Of a stretch of 56,679 nucleotides of DNA, positions 44,165 to 53,975 are shown piece by piece. The position numbers and the translations under genes are program-made. The stretch is from NCBI GenBank assembly GCA_017307275.1, contig JAFKFK010000039.1:1-56679 (forward strand). The letters run 5' to 3'. The DNA comes from Alphaproteobacteria bacterium (GTDB taxonomy: Bacteria; Pseudomonadota; Alphaproteobacteria; Reyranellales; Reyranellaceae). The first letter of the stretch is position 1. Each line of letters opens with the position of its first letter. The notes under the pieces were generated by a model, which was given only the letters and a program-made list of their open reading frames with translations, ran no database searches and was not told where the DNA came from.

Positions 44165-45247
44165 ATGCCTGTTCGTGCTTCCATTACACCTCTGACCGAA
44201 CCCGGCCACGCGCTGTTGCGCGTGAGCGAGCTCGACGCCGTGCCCGACGGCCTCACCATCTCGATCCAGCGCCAGCAGGGACCCGACTCGCATCTGGCCG
44301 ACGATGGCTGGCGGCGCACCGAAACCTGGCTGATGCCCGATCAAGTCAGGCGCCGTGGCGAGGTTCTGGAGTTCCATCTCGGTCCGGAAATCTGCGATCG
44401 CCTGGCCGGCATTGCGACCATCCGCCTGCGCGTGCGCGAACCGGATATCGGCGTCGTCGGCACCACGGTGGTGGCCTGGCCGGCGATGCTGACGTCCGGT
44501 GCCTCCGACGGTTCGAACCCCTTCGCCGACGATATCGTGCGCCTTCGCCGCGCGCGCGAACGGCCTGCCCCCGAACCTGAGCCGCCAACCGTCGTCATGC
44601 CGCCACCGCCCCGGCCGATGCCGGAGCTGCGCGCCGCGCGCGATCCAATGGCCGATCTGACGAAGCGTCGCGGTGGCACGGGATGGATGGTGGCGCTGGC
44701 GATCTTGCTGATCCTGATCGGCGGCGGTTACTACGCCTGGACCAACCACTTCAACAAGCCTGAACCAGCCGTCGCCGCGAGCCCACCGCCGACGGCCTCC
44801 CCGACACCGCTCGCCAGCGCCGAGCCGCCGAAGAAGTCCGTGCGCGAAACCGTGGCGGACTATCTCGCCACCAAGCCGCAACCCGACGCGATGCTGGCCA
44901 AGGGTCGCGAGTTCGCCAAGGACGGCAACATGGCCGCGGCCTTCCTGGTGTTCCGCCAAGCTGCCGAGCAAGGCAATGCCGCCGCCCAGGTCGAGCTGGC
45001 GTCCTTCTACGATCCGACCGCGCAGGCCAAGGCGGGCTTCCCGCACGACGGCGCTCTGGCGGCGGACTGGTACGAGCGCGCAGCGCTGGCCGGCATTGCC
45101 GAGGCCCAGCGTAAACTCGGCCTGTTGCTCGCCAAGGGAGGTGCAGGCCTCGCCGCCGACGCCGCCAAGGCCAAGAGCTGGCTGCAGCAGGCAGCGGCCC
45201 AGAACGACGCCGACGCCAAGAAGGCCCTCGACTCCCTGCCGAAATAG
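44165..45247 (+). CDS. Bitopic Sel1-repeat protein of the Srf locus
   Basis: This 360-residue protein has a beta-rich N-terminal region of unknown type (1-120) and a Pro-rich stretch (about 137-160). One membrane helix lies at about 173-195 (GTGWMVALAILLILIGGGYYAW). A C-terminal region of about three Sel1 (TPR-like) repeats (about 240-358; AAFLVFRQAAEQGNAAAQVELASFYD, then AADWYERAALAGIAEAQRKLGLLLAKGGAGL) follows. Sel1 repeats scaffold protein complexes. The gene begins 15 bases after the SrfC-like stop with an AAGGAA site, so it is probably the fifth subunit of the locus. Confidence 0.82.
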   Translation: MPVRASITPLTEPGHALLRVSELDAVPDGLTISIQRQQGPDSHLADDGWRRTETWLMPDQVRRRGEVLEFHLGPEICDRLAGIATIRLRVREPDIGVVGTTVVAWPAMLTSGASDGSNPFADDIVRLRRARERPAPEPEPPTVVMPPPPRPMPELRAARDPMADLTKRRGGTGWMVALAILLILIGGGYYAWTNHFNKPEPAVAASPPPTASPTPLASAEPPKKSVRETVADYLATKPQPDAMLAKGREFAKDGNMAAAFLVFRQAAEQGNAAAQVELASFYDPTAQAKAGFPHDGALAADWYERAALAGIAEAQRKLGLLLAKGGAGLAADAAKAKSWLQQAAAQNDADAKKALDSLPK

Positions 45248-45353
45248 GCCTCTTCCGGCGTATATGCCGCGGCTATGCCGCGACCCTGTCCGACGCCTCG
45301 ATTTCATACGGGCCGCACTCCTACATGATCGGTCGTCCAGGAGACGCCGACCC

Positions 45354-45575
45354 ATGTCTGTCGTCAGATCGATGGTCCGGGGCACGACCATCGCCGCTAT
45401 CGCCCTCATGGCTGCGGCGGCCCCCTCTTCAAGCCGCGAGCCCCTCGCCAGCGATGCCGGTGTCACACCGGCACCTGCTGCCGAACCGAAACAGATGCGG
45501 CTGACCTGCCGCCGCTATTTCGGCTGCGTGCCGACGCTCCTGCACATGTCCCGCCTCGATAAGGAAAACCAATGA
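45354..45575 (+). CDS. Very small exported protein
   Basis: This 73-residue protein has a signal peptide (MSVVRSMVRGTTIAAIALMAAAA), a Pro/Ala spacer, and a short C-terminal stretch MRLTCRRYFGCVPTLL with two Cys and an Arg-rich patch. The AGGAG site lies 9 bases upstream of the ATG and its stop overlaps the next start as ATGA. I recognise no family. The tight coupling supports it being real. Confidence 0.65.
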   Translation: MSVVRSMVRGTTIAAIALMAAAAPSSSREPLASDAGVTPAPAAEPKQMRLTCRRYFGCVPTLLHMSRLDKENQ

Positions 45576-46018
45576 CCGCCGTTGAAGCTTGCTCTGCCGA
45601 TTCGTCTGATGCCTTGGTCGATCGCGTGATGGCGGTCGCCCATTTGCCCCCGACGGCCCATGTCGCCGTTATCGGCCATCACACCCTTTCCATTGTCCTC
45701 GCCCTGATGCATCGCGGTTGTGCGTGCGTGCGCAGCCTGCGGCCAGGCTCTGCGTCGCCCGACCGCGAAGCCGCCGATCTCGCCTGGATCGTCGACGTCG
45801 CCAACGAAGACGAGCTCCACGACGCGCTGCAGGCGGCACGCAACCGCACCAGCGCCGCCGGACGCGTGATCGTCGAAGGAGCGGACTGCCCTTGCGCCAA
45901 CGGCCTCTCCGCCATTCGGACGCACGCGCTGGCCGCAGGACTAGACGTCGTCGCCTTCGATCACCTGGCGCGCCGACTGGTCCTGGCGCCCGTTCAGTCC
46001 GCACGCCTGGCCGCCTAG
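45572..46018 (+). CDS. Hypothetical protein with Rossmann-like pattern
   Basis: This 148-residue cytoplasmic protein begins with a beta-alpha-beta pattern (THVAVIGHHTLSIVLALMHRGCACVRSLRPG in outline; residues about 29-60) lacking the Gly-rich loop of true nucleotide binders. A later strand is LAWIVDVANEDELHDAL. Four Cys occur (two as CAC and CPC). No family is recognised; a degenerate methyltransferase-like fold is possible. It overlaps the small exported gene and lies 9 bases before the DapA-like gene. Confidence 0.65.
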   Translation: MTAVEACSADSSDALVDRVMAVAHLPPTAHVAVIGHHTLSIVLALMHRGCACVRSLRPGSASPDREAADLAWIVDVANEDELHDALQAARNRTSAAGRVIVEGADCPCANGLSAIRTHALAAGLDVVAFDHLARRLVLAPVQSARLAA

Positions 46019-46027
46019 GAGCCTTCC

Positions 46028-46975
46028 ATGTTCGACATCGTCGCGCGCGCCCGCGGCTCGATGGCCGCCCTCCCGACGCCCTATCGGTTCGGAAAGGTCG
46101 ATGCCGAAGCGCTCCACAAACTGTGCGAGCGCCTGATCGCGCACGGAACGTCGGCCCTCGTTCCCTGTGGCACGACAGGTGAAGCCCCTCTGCTCACGCC
46201 GGACGAACACCGGCTGGTCATCGCGCGGACCGTGGCCGCGGCCGCCGGCCGCGTGCCGGTCATTGCCGGTGCCGGCAGCAACAACACGCAGACGGCCGTC
46301 GAGCTGGCACAGTCGGCAGAGAAGGCCGGTGCTTCAGCGTTGCTGTGCGTTACGCCCTTCTATCTCAAGCCCAGCCAGAGCGGCCTGTTCGGCCATTTCA
46401 AGGCCATCCACGATGCCGTGGGTCTGCCCCTCATTCTCTACGATGTGCCGGCGCGCACTGGCTGCGCGCTGGCCGACGTCACGGTCCGCCGCCTGGCCGA
46501 CCTGCCGCGGGTCCTGGGCCTCAAGGATGCCACCGGCAATATCCCTCGCGTCCCGCGCCTGCGCCGCCGGCTCGGCAACCGCTTCCTGCTCCTGTCGGGC
46601 GACGACGCGACCCAGGCGGCCTTTCGTATGGCTGGCGGCGATGGCTGCATTTCGGTCACGGCGAACGTCGCCCCCGCCCTGTGTGCTGCCCTCCATCGTG
46701 CCTGCGACGCGCGCGATGCCGACGAGATTGCCCGCTTCGAGCGGATCTTGGCGCCACTGCATGCCGCGCTCTTCCTCGAAGCCAACCCGATCCCGCTAAA
46801 ACGGGCATTGTACCGTCTCGGCCTGATGGGCGATGGACTGCGCCTGCCCCTGACGCCCCTCGGCCCGCTGGACGACCAGAAGCTGGTGCATGTGCTAAAC
46901 GCCATGGCGGCCGCAGAACGTTCCACCGCCATGAGCTTTGCGGCTGCGCGCCTCCACCCGCCCTGCGCCGCCTGA
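46028..46975 (+). CDS. Dihydrodipicolinate synthase/N-acetylneuraminate lyase superfamily protein
   Basis: This 315-residue class I aldolase has the DapA core: GTTGE at 48-52 (T49-T50), catalytic Y138 in LYDVPARTG, R143 for carboxylate binding, and Schiff-base K166 in GLKDATG. The family condenses pyruvate with an aldehyde (DapA uses aspartate semialdehyde). It could be the lysine-pathway dapA or a catabolic relative. The context (unknown small genes, no other lysine genes) does not decide. Confidence 0.9.
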   Translation: MFDIVARARGSMAALPTPYRFGKVDAEALHKLCERLIAHGTSALVPCGTTGEAPLLTPDEHRLVIARTVAAAAGRVPVIAGAGSNNTQTAVELAQSAEKAGASALLCVTPFYLKPSQSGLFGHFKAIHDAVGLPLILYDVPARTGCALADVTVRRLADLPRVLGLKDATGNIPRVPRLRRRLGNRFLLLSGDDATQAAFRMAGGDGCISVTANVAPALCAALHRACDARDADEIARFERILAPLHAALFLEANPIPLKRALYRLGLMGDGLRLPLTPLGPLDDQKLVHVLNAMAAAERSTAMSFAAARLHPPCAA

Positions 46976-47061
46976 TCGACCTGAGCCTCGATATTTCGGT
47001 GGCGTTTCACGCACCGCGCACATAGCGTCGGCCGAGCGATCCGCTACTGAGGGGAGATATC

Positions 47062-47937
47062 ATGAGGCTCAAACTGTTCGGCCGCGCGGCGGCCATCGCG
47101 ATTGCCGGTCTCGCCATGCTCCAAACGGAGACAGCCCTGGCGCAAGGCGGGATCGACAACAGCGCGCTGAGCTCACCCACTTTCCGCGAGCACAAGCGCA
47201 CCTTCGGACTGGTCTACACCCTGCCGAAGGAAGTGAACGATATCCTCGCCATCACGATCGGCGGCCTGCTGCGCGAGAAGCTGCTGAACGCCAACCTCAT
47301 CGACGAAGCACTGCGCTTCAACATTCCGCACGTCACCGTGCTGCACATTCACAACCCCGATCCGACGACGCCGGAAAAGATGCTGAAGGCCATGCCCAAG
47401 CTGCCGCCGGCGCTCAAAGTAAACCTCAAGACCTTCTACACGACGGAGGCGGCCAAGGGTGCCGGCCATCCCTGGTGGCTCGACCTCGGCATCGTCAAGG
47501 AAGGTCCTGACTTCGAGGCCATGATGGCTTTCAACACCATCGCCACGACGGCTCTCACGCCACTGCGCGATGGTCCGCTGCCGCGCGTCACCGGGCCGGT
47601 CTATGGCGTCATGGGCGATGCCGGCAAGGAACTGGTGCGGACAGTCGGCGTCAGCGGCCTGAACACCGTGAAGGACGGCAAGGAGCTGCGCCCGCACAAT
47701 CCTCACAACACCTTGGTCTATTCGATGGCCAAGTTCACGCCCGAGATCCAGGCGGCATTCAACCAAACGGCTGCTGAATTCAATCAGATCCTGCCGGACG
47801 GCATCCCCACGACTTTCAAGACGGTATCGATCGTCGAGCTCGGCTTTGCCGGCAACGTGCTGCGCGAGATCTATCGCATCAGCCTGGAAGACGGCGCCGT
47901 CCTCAATGTCGCCACGGGTGCCGTTCTCAAAAAATAG
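47062..47937 (+). CDS. Secreted 2H-phosphoesterase-like hypothetical protein
   Basis: This 291-residue protein has a signal peptide (cleavage near ALAQ, about residue 28). Two HxT motifs fit the 2H phosphoesterase (LigT/RNA-ligase-like) signature: H90-V-T92 in FNIPHVTVLHIH and H215-N-T217 in NPHNTLVYS. The first is preceded by a LigT-like strand (FGLVYTLPKEV). If real, it is an exported phosphodiesterase of unknown substrate; the family label is inferred from motifs only. GGGGAG lies upstream of the ATG. It is convergent with kdpE, one base apart. Confidence 0.7.
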   Translation: MRLKLFGRAAAIAIAGLAMLQTETALAQGGIDNSALSSPTFREHKRTFGLVYTLPKEVNDILAITIGGLLREKLLNANLIDEALRFNIPHVTVLHIHNPDPTTPEKMLKAMPKLPPALKVNLKTFYTTEAAKGAGHPWWLDLGIVKEGPDFEAMMAFNTIATTALTPLRDGPLPRVTGPVYGVMGDAGKELVRTVGVSGLNTVKDGKELRPHNPHNTLVYSMAKFTPEIQAAFNQTAAEFNQILPDGIPTTFKTVSIVELGFAGNVLREIYRISLEDGAVLNVATGAVLKK

Positions 47938-47938
47938 T

Positions 47939-48622
47939 TCAGACCAGGCGATATCCCACGCCCGGCTCGGTCAGCACGTGCCGGGGCGAGGCCGGGTCGG
48001 CCTCGATCTTCTGCCGCAGCTGCCGGATATAGACGCGCAGGTATTGCGGATCGACCGACTCGTCGCGCCAAACTTCGCGCAACAGATGGCGGTGCGTCAG
48101 CACCTTGCCGGCGTGGATCGCGAGCTGTTCGAGAATGTCGTACTCCTTCGGCGAGAGCTTGACGGTCTCGCCGCTGCGTTCGACATGGCGGCGCACCAGA
48201 TCCACTTTCAGATCGTCGCTGACGAAGGTTCGTTCCGCTCCCTGCTCCTGCAGGCGATGGCGGAGCGCAGCGCGGATGCGCGCCATCAACTCCTCGGCGC
48301 CAAACGGCTTGGTGACATAGTCGTCAGCGCCTGAATCGAGAGCAGCCACTTTGGCGGCTTCGTCGCCGCGGCTCGACAAAACCACGATAGGCACGTGCGC
48401 CAGCCCGCGCAGGCGCGCGATCAGGTCGAGGCCGTCGACGTCCGGCAGCCCGAGATCAAGCAGCACAAGATCGGGCCGGTGATGCCGCATCGCCGACAGG
48501 GCCTCGGCGCCGTTCGCCGCTTCCAAAATGCGGTGCTCGTGCGCAGACAGCGTCGTACGCAGCAGGCGCCGGATCGGCGGCTCGTCGTCGACGATCAGGA
48601 TCGTGGCGCCATCAGCCGCCAT
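47939..48622 (-). CDS. kdpE: KdpE response regulator
   Basis: This 227-residue OmpR/PhoB-family regulator has a receiver with D56 (LLDLGLPDVDG), acidic D12-D13 and K106-type signalling residue in YVTKPF. The winged-helix DNA-binding domain is at the C terminus (LSPKEYDILEQL ... YIRQLRQKIEADP). It activates kdp transcription under potassium limitation or osmotic stress. It overlaps kdpD by 11 bases, in the standard kdpDE order at the end of the run. Confidence 0.94.
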   Translation of the reverse strand: MAADGATILIVDDEPPIRRLLRTTLSAHEHRILEAANGAEALSAMRHHRPDLVLLDLGLPDVDGLDLIARLRGLAHVPIVVLSSRGDEAAKVAALDSGADDYVTKPFGAEELMARIRAALRHRLQEQGAERTFVSDDLKVDLVRRHVERSGETVKLSPKEYDILEQLAIHAGKVLTHRHLLREVWRDESVDPQYLRVYIRQLRQKIEADPASPRHVLTEPGVGYRLV

Positions 48623-51287
48623 GTCGGGTCACCGGATAACTCACTAGAAACTCCGCGCCGCTCCGGTCCGCTCGATTGCGTGCCGTGAGCGTGCCGCCCA
48701 TCGCTTCGACGAAGCCCCGTGCAATGGCAAGCCCGAGGCCGGTGCCGGCACGGCGGCGATCGCCGGCATCGGCCCGATAGAATTTCTCGAAAATGCGGTC
48801 AAGGTCGCCCTCGGCGATGCCCGGCCCCTCGTCGCGCACGGCGATCTCAACTCGCCCACCCTCCTGCCGCGCCACGACTTCGATGCCGCCGCCTTCCGGC
48901 GAATACTTGGCGGCATTGTCGAGCAGATTGAACAGGACCTGCTCGGCCAGCACGAAATCGAGCTGCAGCGCCGGCAGCCCCGGTGGGACCGTGCTCGACA
49001 CCGCATGCCCCTTCACCAACGGCGCGGCCCGACGCAGGGTTGTCGAGACGAGGTCGCCGACCTCGACGGCTTCTCGTTTGGGAGCGATGGCGCCGGCATC
49101 GAGCCGGGTCATGTCGAGCAGGTTGCCGACAAAGCGGTCCAGTCGCTCGGCCTCGGCCTGGGCCGTCGCCAGCAGGTCCCGGCGCGTGCTGGCGTCGTAG
49201 CGCTCGCCATAACTCAACAGGCTGGAAAGCGAACCGATGATCGAGGCGAGCGGCGTCCGTAGATCATGCGAGACCGACGTCAGCATGGCCGAGCGCAGCC
49301 GCTCACGCTCTGCGCCGAGGCGGGCCTGATCGATGTCCTCGGCAAGGGTCACGCGCTCGATGGCAATGGCCGCCTGGTTGCCGACTGCCTCAAGCAGGCG
49401 GCGCTCGCCGGCCGACAGCTCGCGACCTTCCTTGCTTGGCAGCACACCGATGGCGGCGATTGCCGACCGGCTGGTGCGGAACGGCACGAACAGCCAACGC
49501 CCGCCCGGCAAGGTATCGGTACCGCGGCCGGCCGGTCGGTCTGCATCCCACGACCAGCGGGCGGCCGCGATGTCCGCTTCGCTCAGCTCGCTGTCCGGTG
49601 GGAATGCGGCCTTGGTCGCCAGCCCGCCATCTTCGGGCATGAGCACGACGATTTCGGCATTGAGCAGGCGCGCCAGGTGCGTGACCACGATCCACAGGAG
49701 ATCGTAGAGATCGACGACGCCCGCGATCTTGCGGCTGAAGGCATAGAGTTCCGCCGTGGTCCGCGCCTCGCGTCGCGCCGATTCGGTCTGGATGCGGGTG
49801 CGCGCTGCCAGCGCACTTGCGATCGCTGCCACCACCATAAAGAAGAACAGCGCCAGCACATTGGCTGGATCGGTGATGGTGAATTGATAGAGCGGCGGCA
49901 GGAAGAAGAAGTTGAAGCAGAGGACGCTCAGGCTGGATACCCAAAGCGAGGGCACCAGCCCATGCCGCGCCGCCGCCACCAGCACCGGCACGACATAGAT
50001 CAAGGAAATGTTGGGCAGCTCGATCAGCCGGTCGATGAGCACGCCTATTGCCGTTGCCAGTGCTGTCGAGAGCATACCCTCGACATAGGGTCCCGGCGTC
50101 TTGGGCACGTCGCGCAGCCAGTCCTTGGCGCCGCTCGCCTGCTCGCTCTCGGCAGACGGCGCCACCTCGACGGCGAGGCCCGAGCCCGACCGCACCAGTT
50201 CGTCGACCACGGAGCCATGGCGCAGCTCGAACCAGCGCGAGCGCCGCGACTTGCCGACCACCACGCGCGTCGCATTGCGCGAGCGGGCGAAGGCAACCAC
50301 TTCCTCGACAACCGACCGGCCGGGCACGGTCACGACCTCGGCGCCGAGCTGGGCGGCCAGCCGCATCGCCTCGGTAAGCCGCGCGTGCTCCTTCTCGCTC
50401 AGCGTGGCGTGGCGATCAGTCTCGACATAGAGCGCGATCAGCTCGGCATCGAGCGCTTCGGCGCTGCGCTTGGCGGCGCGCACGGCATTGGCAGCACCCG
50501 GCCCCGGATCGAGGCAAACGATCACCCGTTCGCCAGCAGCCCACGGACCGGTGATGGCATGTTCGCGCATGTAGCTGCGCATCTGCTCGTCGACCCGCAG
50601 GGCAGTGCGGCGAAGCGCCAGCTCGCGCAGCGCCGTCAGGTTGCCAGGCGAGAAGTAATGACGCAGGGCTCGCTGTGCCTGATCGCGGACATAGACCTTG
50701 CCCTCGGCCAGCCGCGCAATCAGATCGGCTGGCGTCAGGTCGATCAGCTCGACTTCATCGGCAGCATCGACCACGCGGTCGGGCACCGTCTCCCGCACGC
50801 GGATGCGCGTGATGCGCGCCACGACGTCGTTCAGGCTCTCGATGTGCTGGACGTTCAGGGTCGAATAGACGTCGATGCCGGCCGTCAGCAGCTCCTCGAC
50901 ATCGAGATAACGCTTGGGATGGCGGCTGCCCTCGGCATTGGTGTGGGCAAGCTCGTCGACCAGGACCAGCGTCGGCCGGCGCTTCAGGATGGCGTCGAGA
51001 TCCATCTCCTGGAAGGTGCGGCCGCGATACTCGACCGTCCGGCGCGGGACGACTTCGAGGTCCGAGAGCTGCGCTTCGGTCTCGCTGCGGCCGTGTGTCT
51101 CGACGACGCCGACCACGACGTCGATGCCCTCGCGCCGACGGCGATGCGCCGTCGACAACATCTCGTAAGTCTTGCCGACGCCCGGCGCAGCGCCGAGGAA
51201 GATCTTGAGCTTGCCGCGCGCTTCCTTCTCCGCGGCCTTGAGCAGCGCGTCGGGCGAGGGGCGGGCGTCGTCAGCGACCTGGGCCAT
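48612..51287 (-). CDS. kdpD: KdpD sensor histidine kinase
   Basis: This 891-residue sensor has an N-terminal KdpD/ATPase domain with Walker A GAAPGVGKT (32-40) and a USP-like domain (about 250-370). Four membrane helices (about 400-500) and a GAF-like region (about 510-640) follow. HisKA has phospho-acceptor H674 in VSHDLRTPL, and HATPase_c has LLDNAAKYSPEGG, VRDEGPGIAEGD and GTGLGLAI. It senses potassium supply and phosphorylates KdpE. It starts 15 bases downstream of kdpC. Confidence 0.95.
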   Translation of the reverse strand: MAQVADDARPSPDALLKAAEKEARGKLKIFLGAAPGVGKTYEMLSTAHRRRREGIDVVVGVVETHGRSETEAQLSDLEVVPRRTVEYRGRTFQEMDLDAILKRRPTLVLVDELAHTNAEGSRHPKRYLDVEELLTAGIDVYSTLNVQHIESLNDVVARITRIRVRETVPDRVVDAADEVELIDLTPADLIARLAEGKVYVRDQAQRALRHYFSPGNLTALRELALRRTALRVDEQMRSYMREHAITGPWAAGERVIVCLDPGPGAANAVRAAKRSAEALDAELIALYVETDRHATLSEKEHARLTEAMRLAAQLGAEVVTVPGRSVVEEVVAFARSRNATRVVVGKSRRSRWFELRHGSVVDELVRSGSGLAVEVAPSAESEQASGAKDWLRDVPKTPGPYVEGMLSTALATAIGVLIDRLIELPNISLIYVVPVLVAAARHGLVPSLWVSSLSVLCFNFFFLPPLYQFTITDPANVLALFFFMVVAAIASALAARTRIQTESARREARTTAELYAFSRKIAGVVDLYDLLWIVVTHLARLLNAEIVVLMPEDGGLATKAAFPPDSELSEADIAAARWSWDADRPAGRGTDTLPGGRWLFVPFRTSRSAIAAIGVLPSKEGRELSAGERRLLEAVGNQAAIAIERVTLAEDIDQARLGAERERLRSAMLTSVSHDLRTPLASIIGSLSSLLSYGERYDASTRRDLLATAQAEAERLDRFVGNLLDMTRLDAGAIAPKREAVEVGDLVSTTLRRAAPLVKGHAVSSTVPPGLPALQLDFVLAEQVLFNLLDNAAKYSPEGGGIEVVARQEGGRVEIAVRDEGPGIAEGDLDRIFEKFYRADAGDRRRAGTGLGLAIARGFVEAMGGTLTARNRADRSGAEFLVSYPVTRHGG

Positions 51288-51302
51288 GGGGCCCGATCAT
51301 TG

Positions 51303-51893
51303 TCACCGCTTGGTCTGCGCGTCGAGCGCCAGGTTGAGCTGCAGTACATTGACCTTCGGCTCTCCCAGCAGGCCGTACATCCGGCCTTCGGTATGCTGCG
51401 CCACCAGACGCTGGATATCGGCCTCCGGCACGTTCCGGGCCTTGGCAACCCTCGCCACCTGCCAGGCAGCCGCGGCCGGCGAGATATGCGGATCGAGGCC
51501 GCTGCCCGAGGTCGTGACCAGATCGACAGGTACGCCCTTGCCGAGCTTGTCGGCATCCTCCTTGACGCGGTCGATCAGCGCCTTCGAGGTCGGACCGAGG
51601 TTGGACCCCGACGAATTGGCGGCATTGTAGGGCGCCGACACTGTCTTGGTCGCGTCGGCAGGATCGGTGTCCACGGTCGCCGACGGACGGCCCTGGAAGT
51701 AGCCCTCGCCCGTGAAGTTCTGTCCGATCAGGCTCGAGCCGATCACTTTGCCATCGCGCACGATCAGCGAACCGTTGGCTTGACTGGGGAAGACCGCCCC
51801 GGTGAGCCCCACCATGGCCAGCGGATAAAGCAGGCCCAGCAGGATGACCATCGACAGCAGCGTGGCAGTCGCCGCACGGAAATGACGAAGCAT
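51303..51893 (-). CDS. kdpC: KdpC subunit of potassium-transporting ATPase
   Basis: This 196-residue single-pass protein has an N-terminal helix (about 8-32) and a periplasmic KdpC domain with GQNFTGEGYFQGRPSAT and SGSGLDPHISPAAAAWQVARVAKARN, typical of the family. It stabilises and chaperones the KdpB catalytic cycle. It lies 23 bases after kdpB. Confidence 0.95.
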   Translation of the reverse strand: MLRHFRAATATLLSMVILLGLLYPLAMVGLTGAVFPSQANGSLIVRDGKVIGSSLIGQNFTGEGYFQGRPSATVDTDPADATKTVSAPYNAANSSGSNLGPTSKALIDRVKEDADKLGKGVPVDLVTTSGSGLDPHISPAAAAWQVARVAKARNVPEADIQRLVAQHTEGRMYGLLGEPKVNVLQLNLALDAQTKR

Positions 51894-51916
51894 GGTTCTC
51901 TCCTTGATACGGACTG

Positions 51917-53965
<2,049 letters not shown>

Positions 53966-53975
53966 GAAACGCCTC

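Noticed and set aside
42407..45466. A 1019-codon open frame on the minus strand across the SrfC-like and Sel1 genes
   Set aside because: It is antisense to genes with clear motifs, has a biased composition typical of GC-rich shadow frames, and no domain could be seen.
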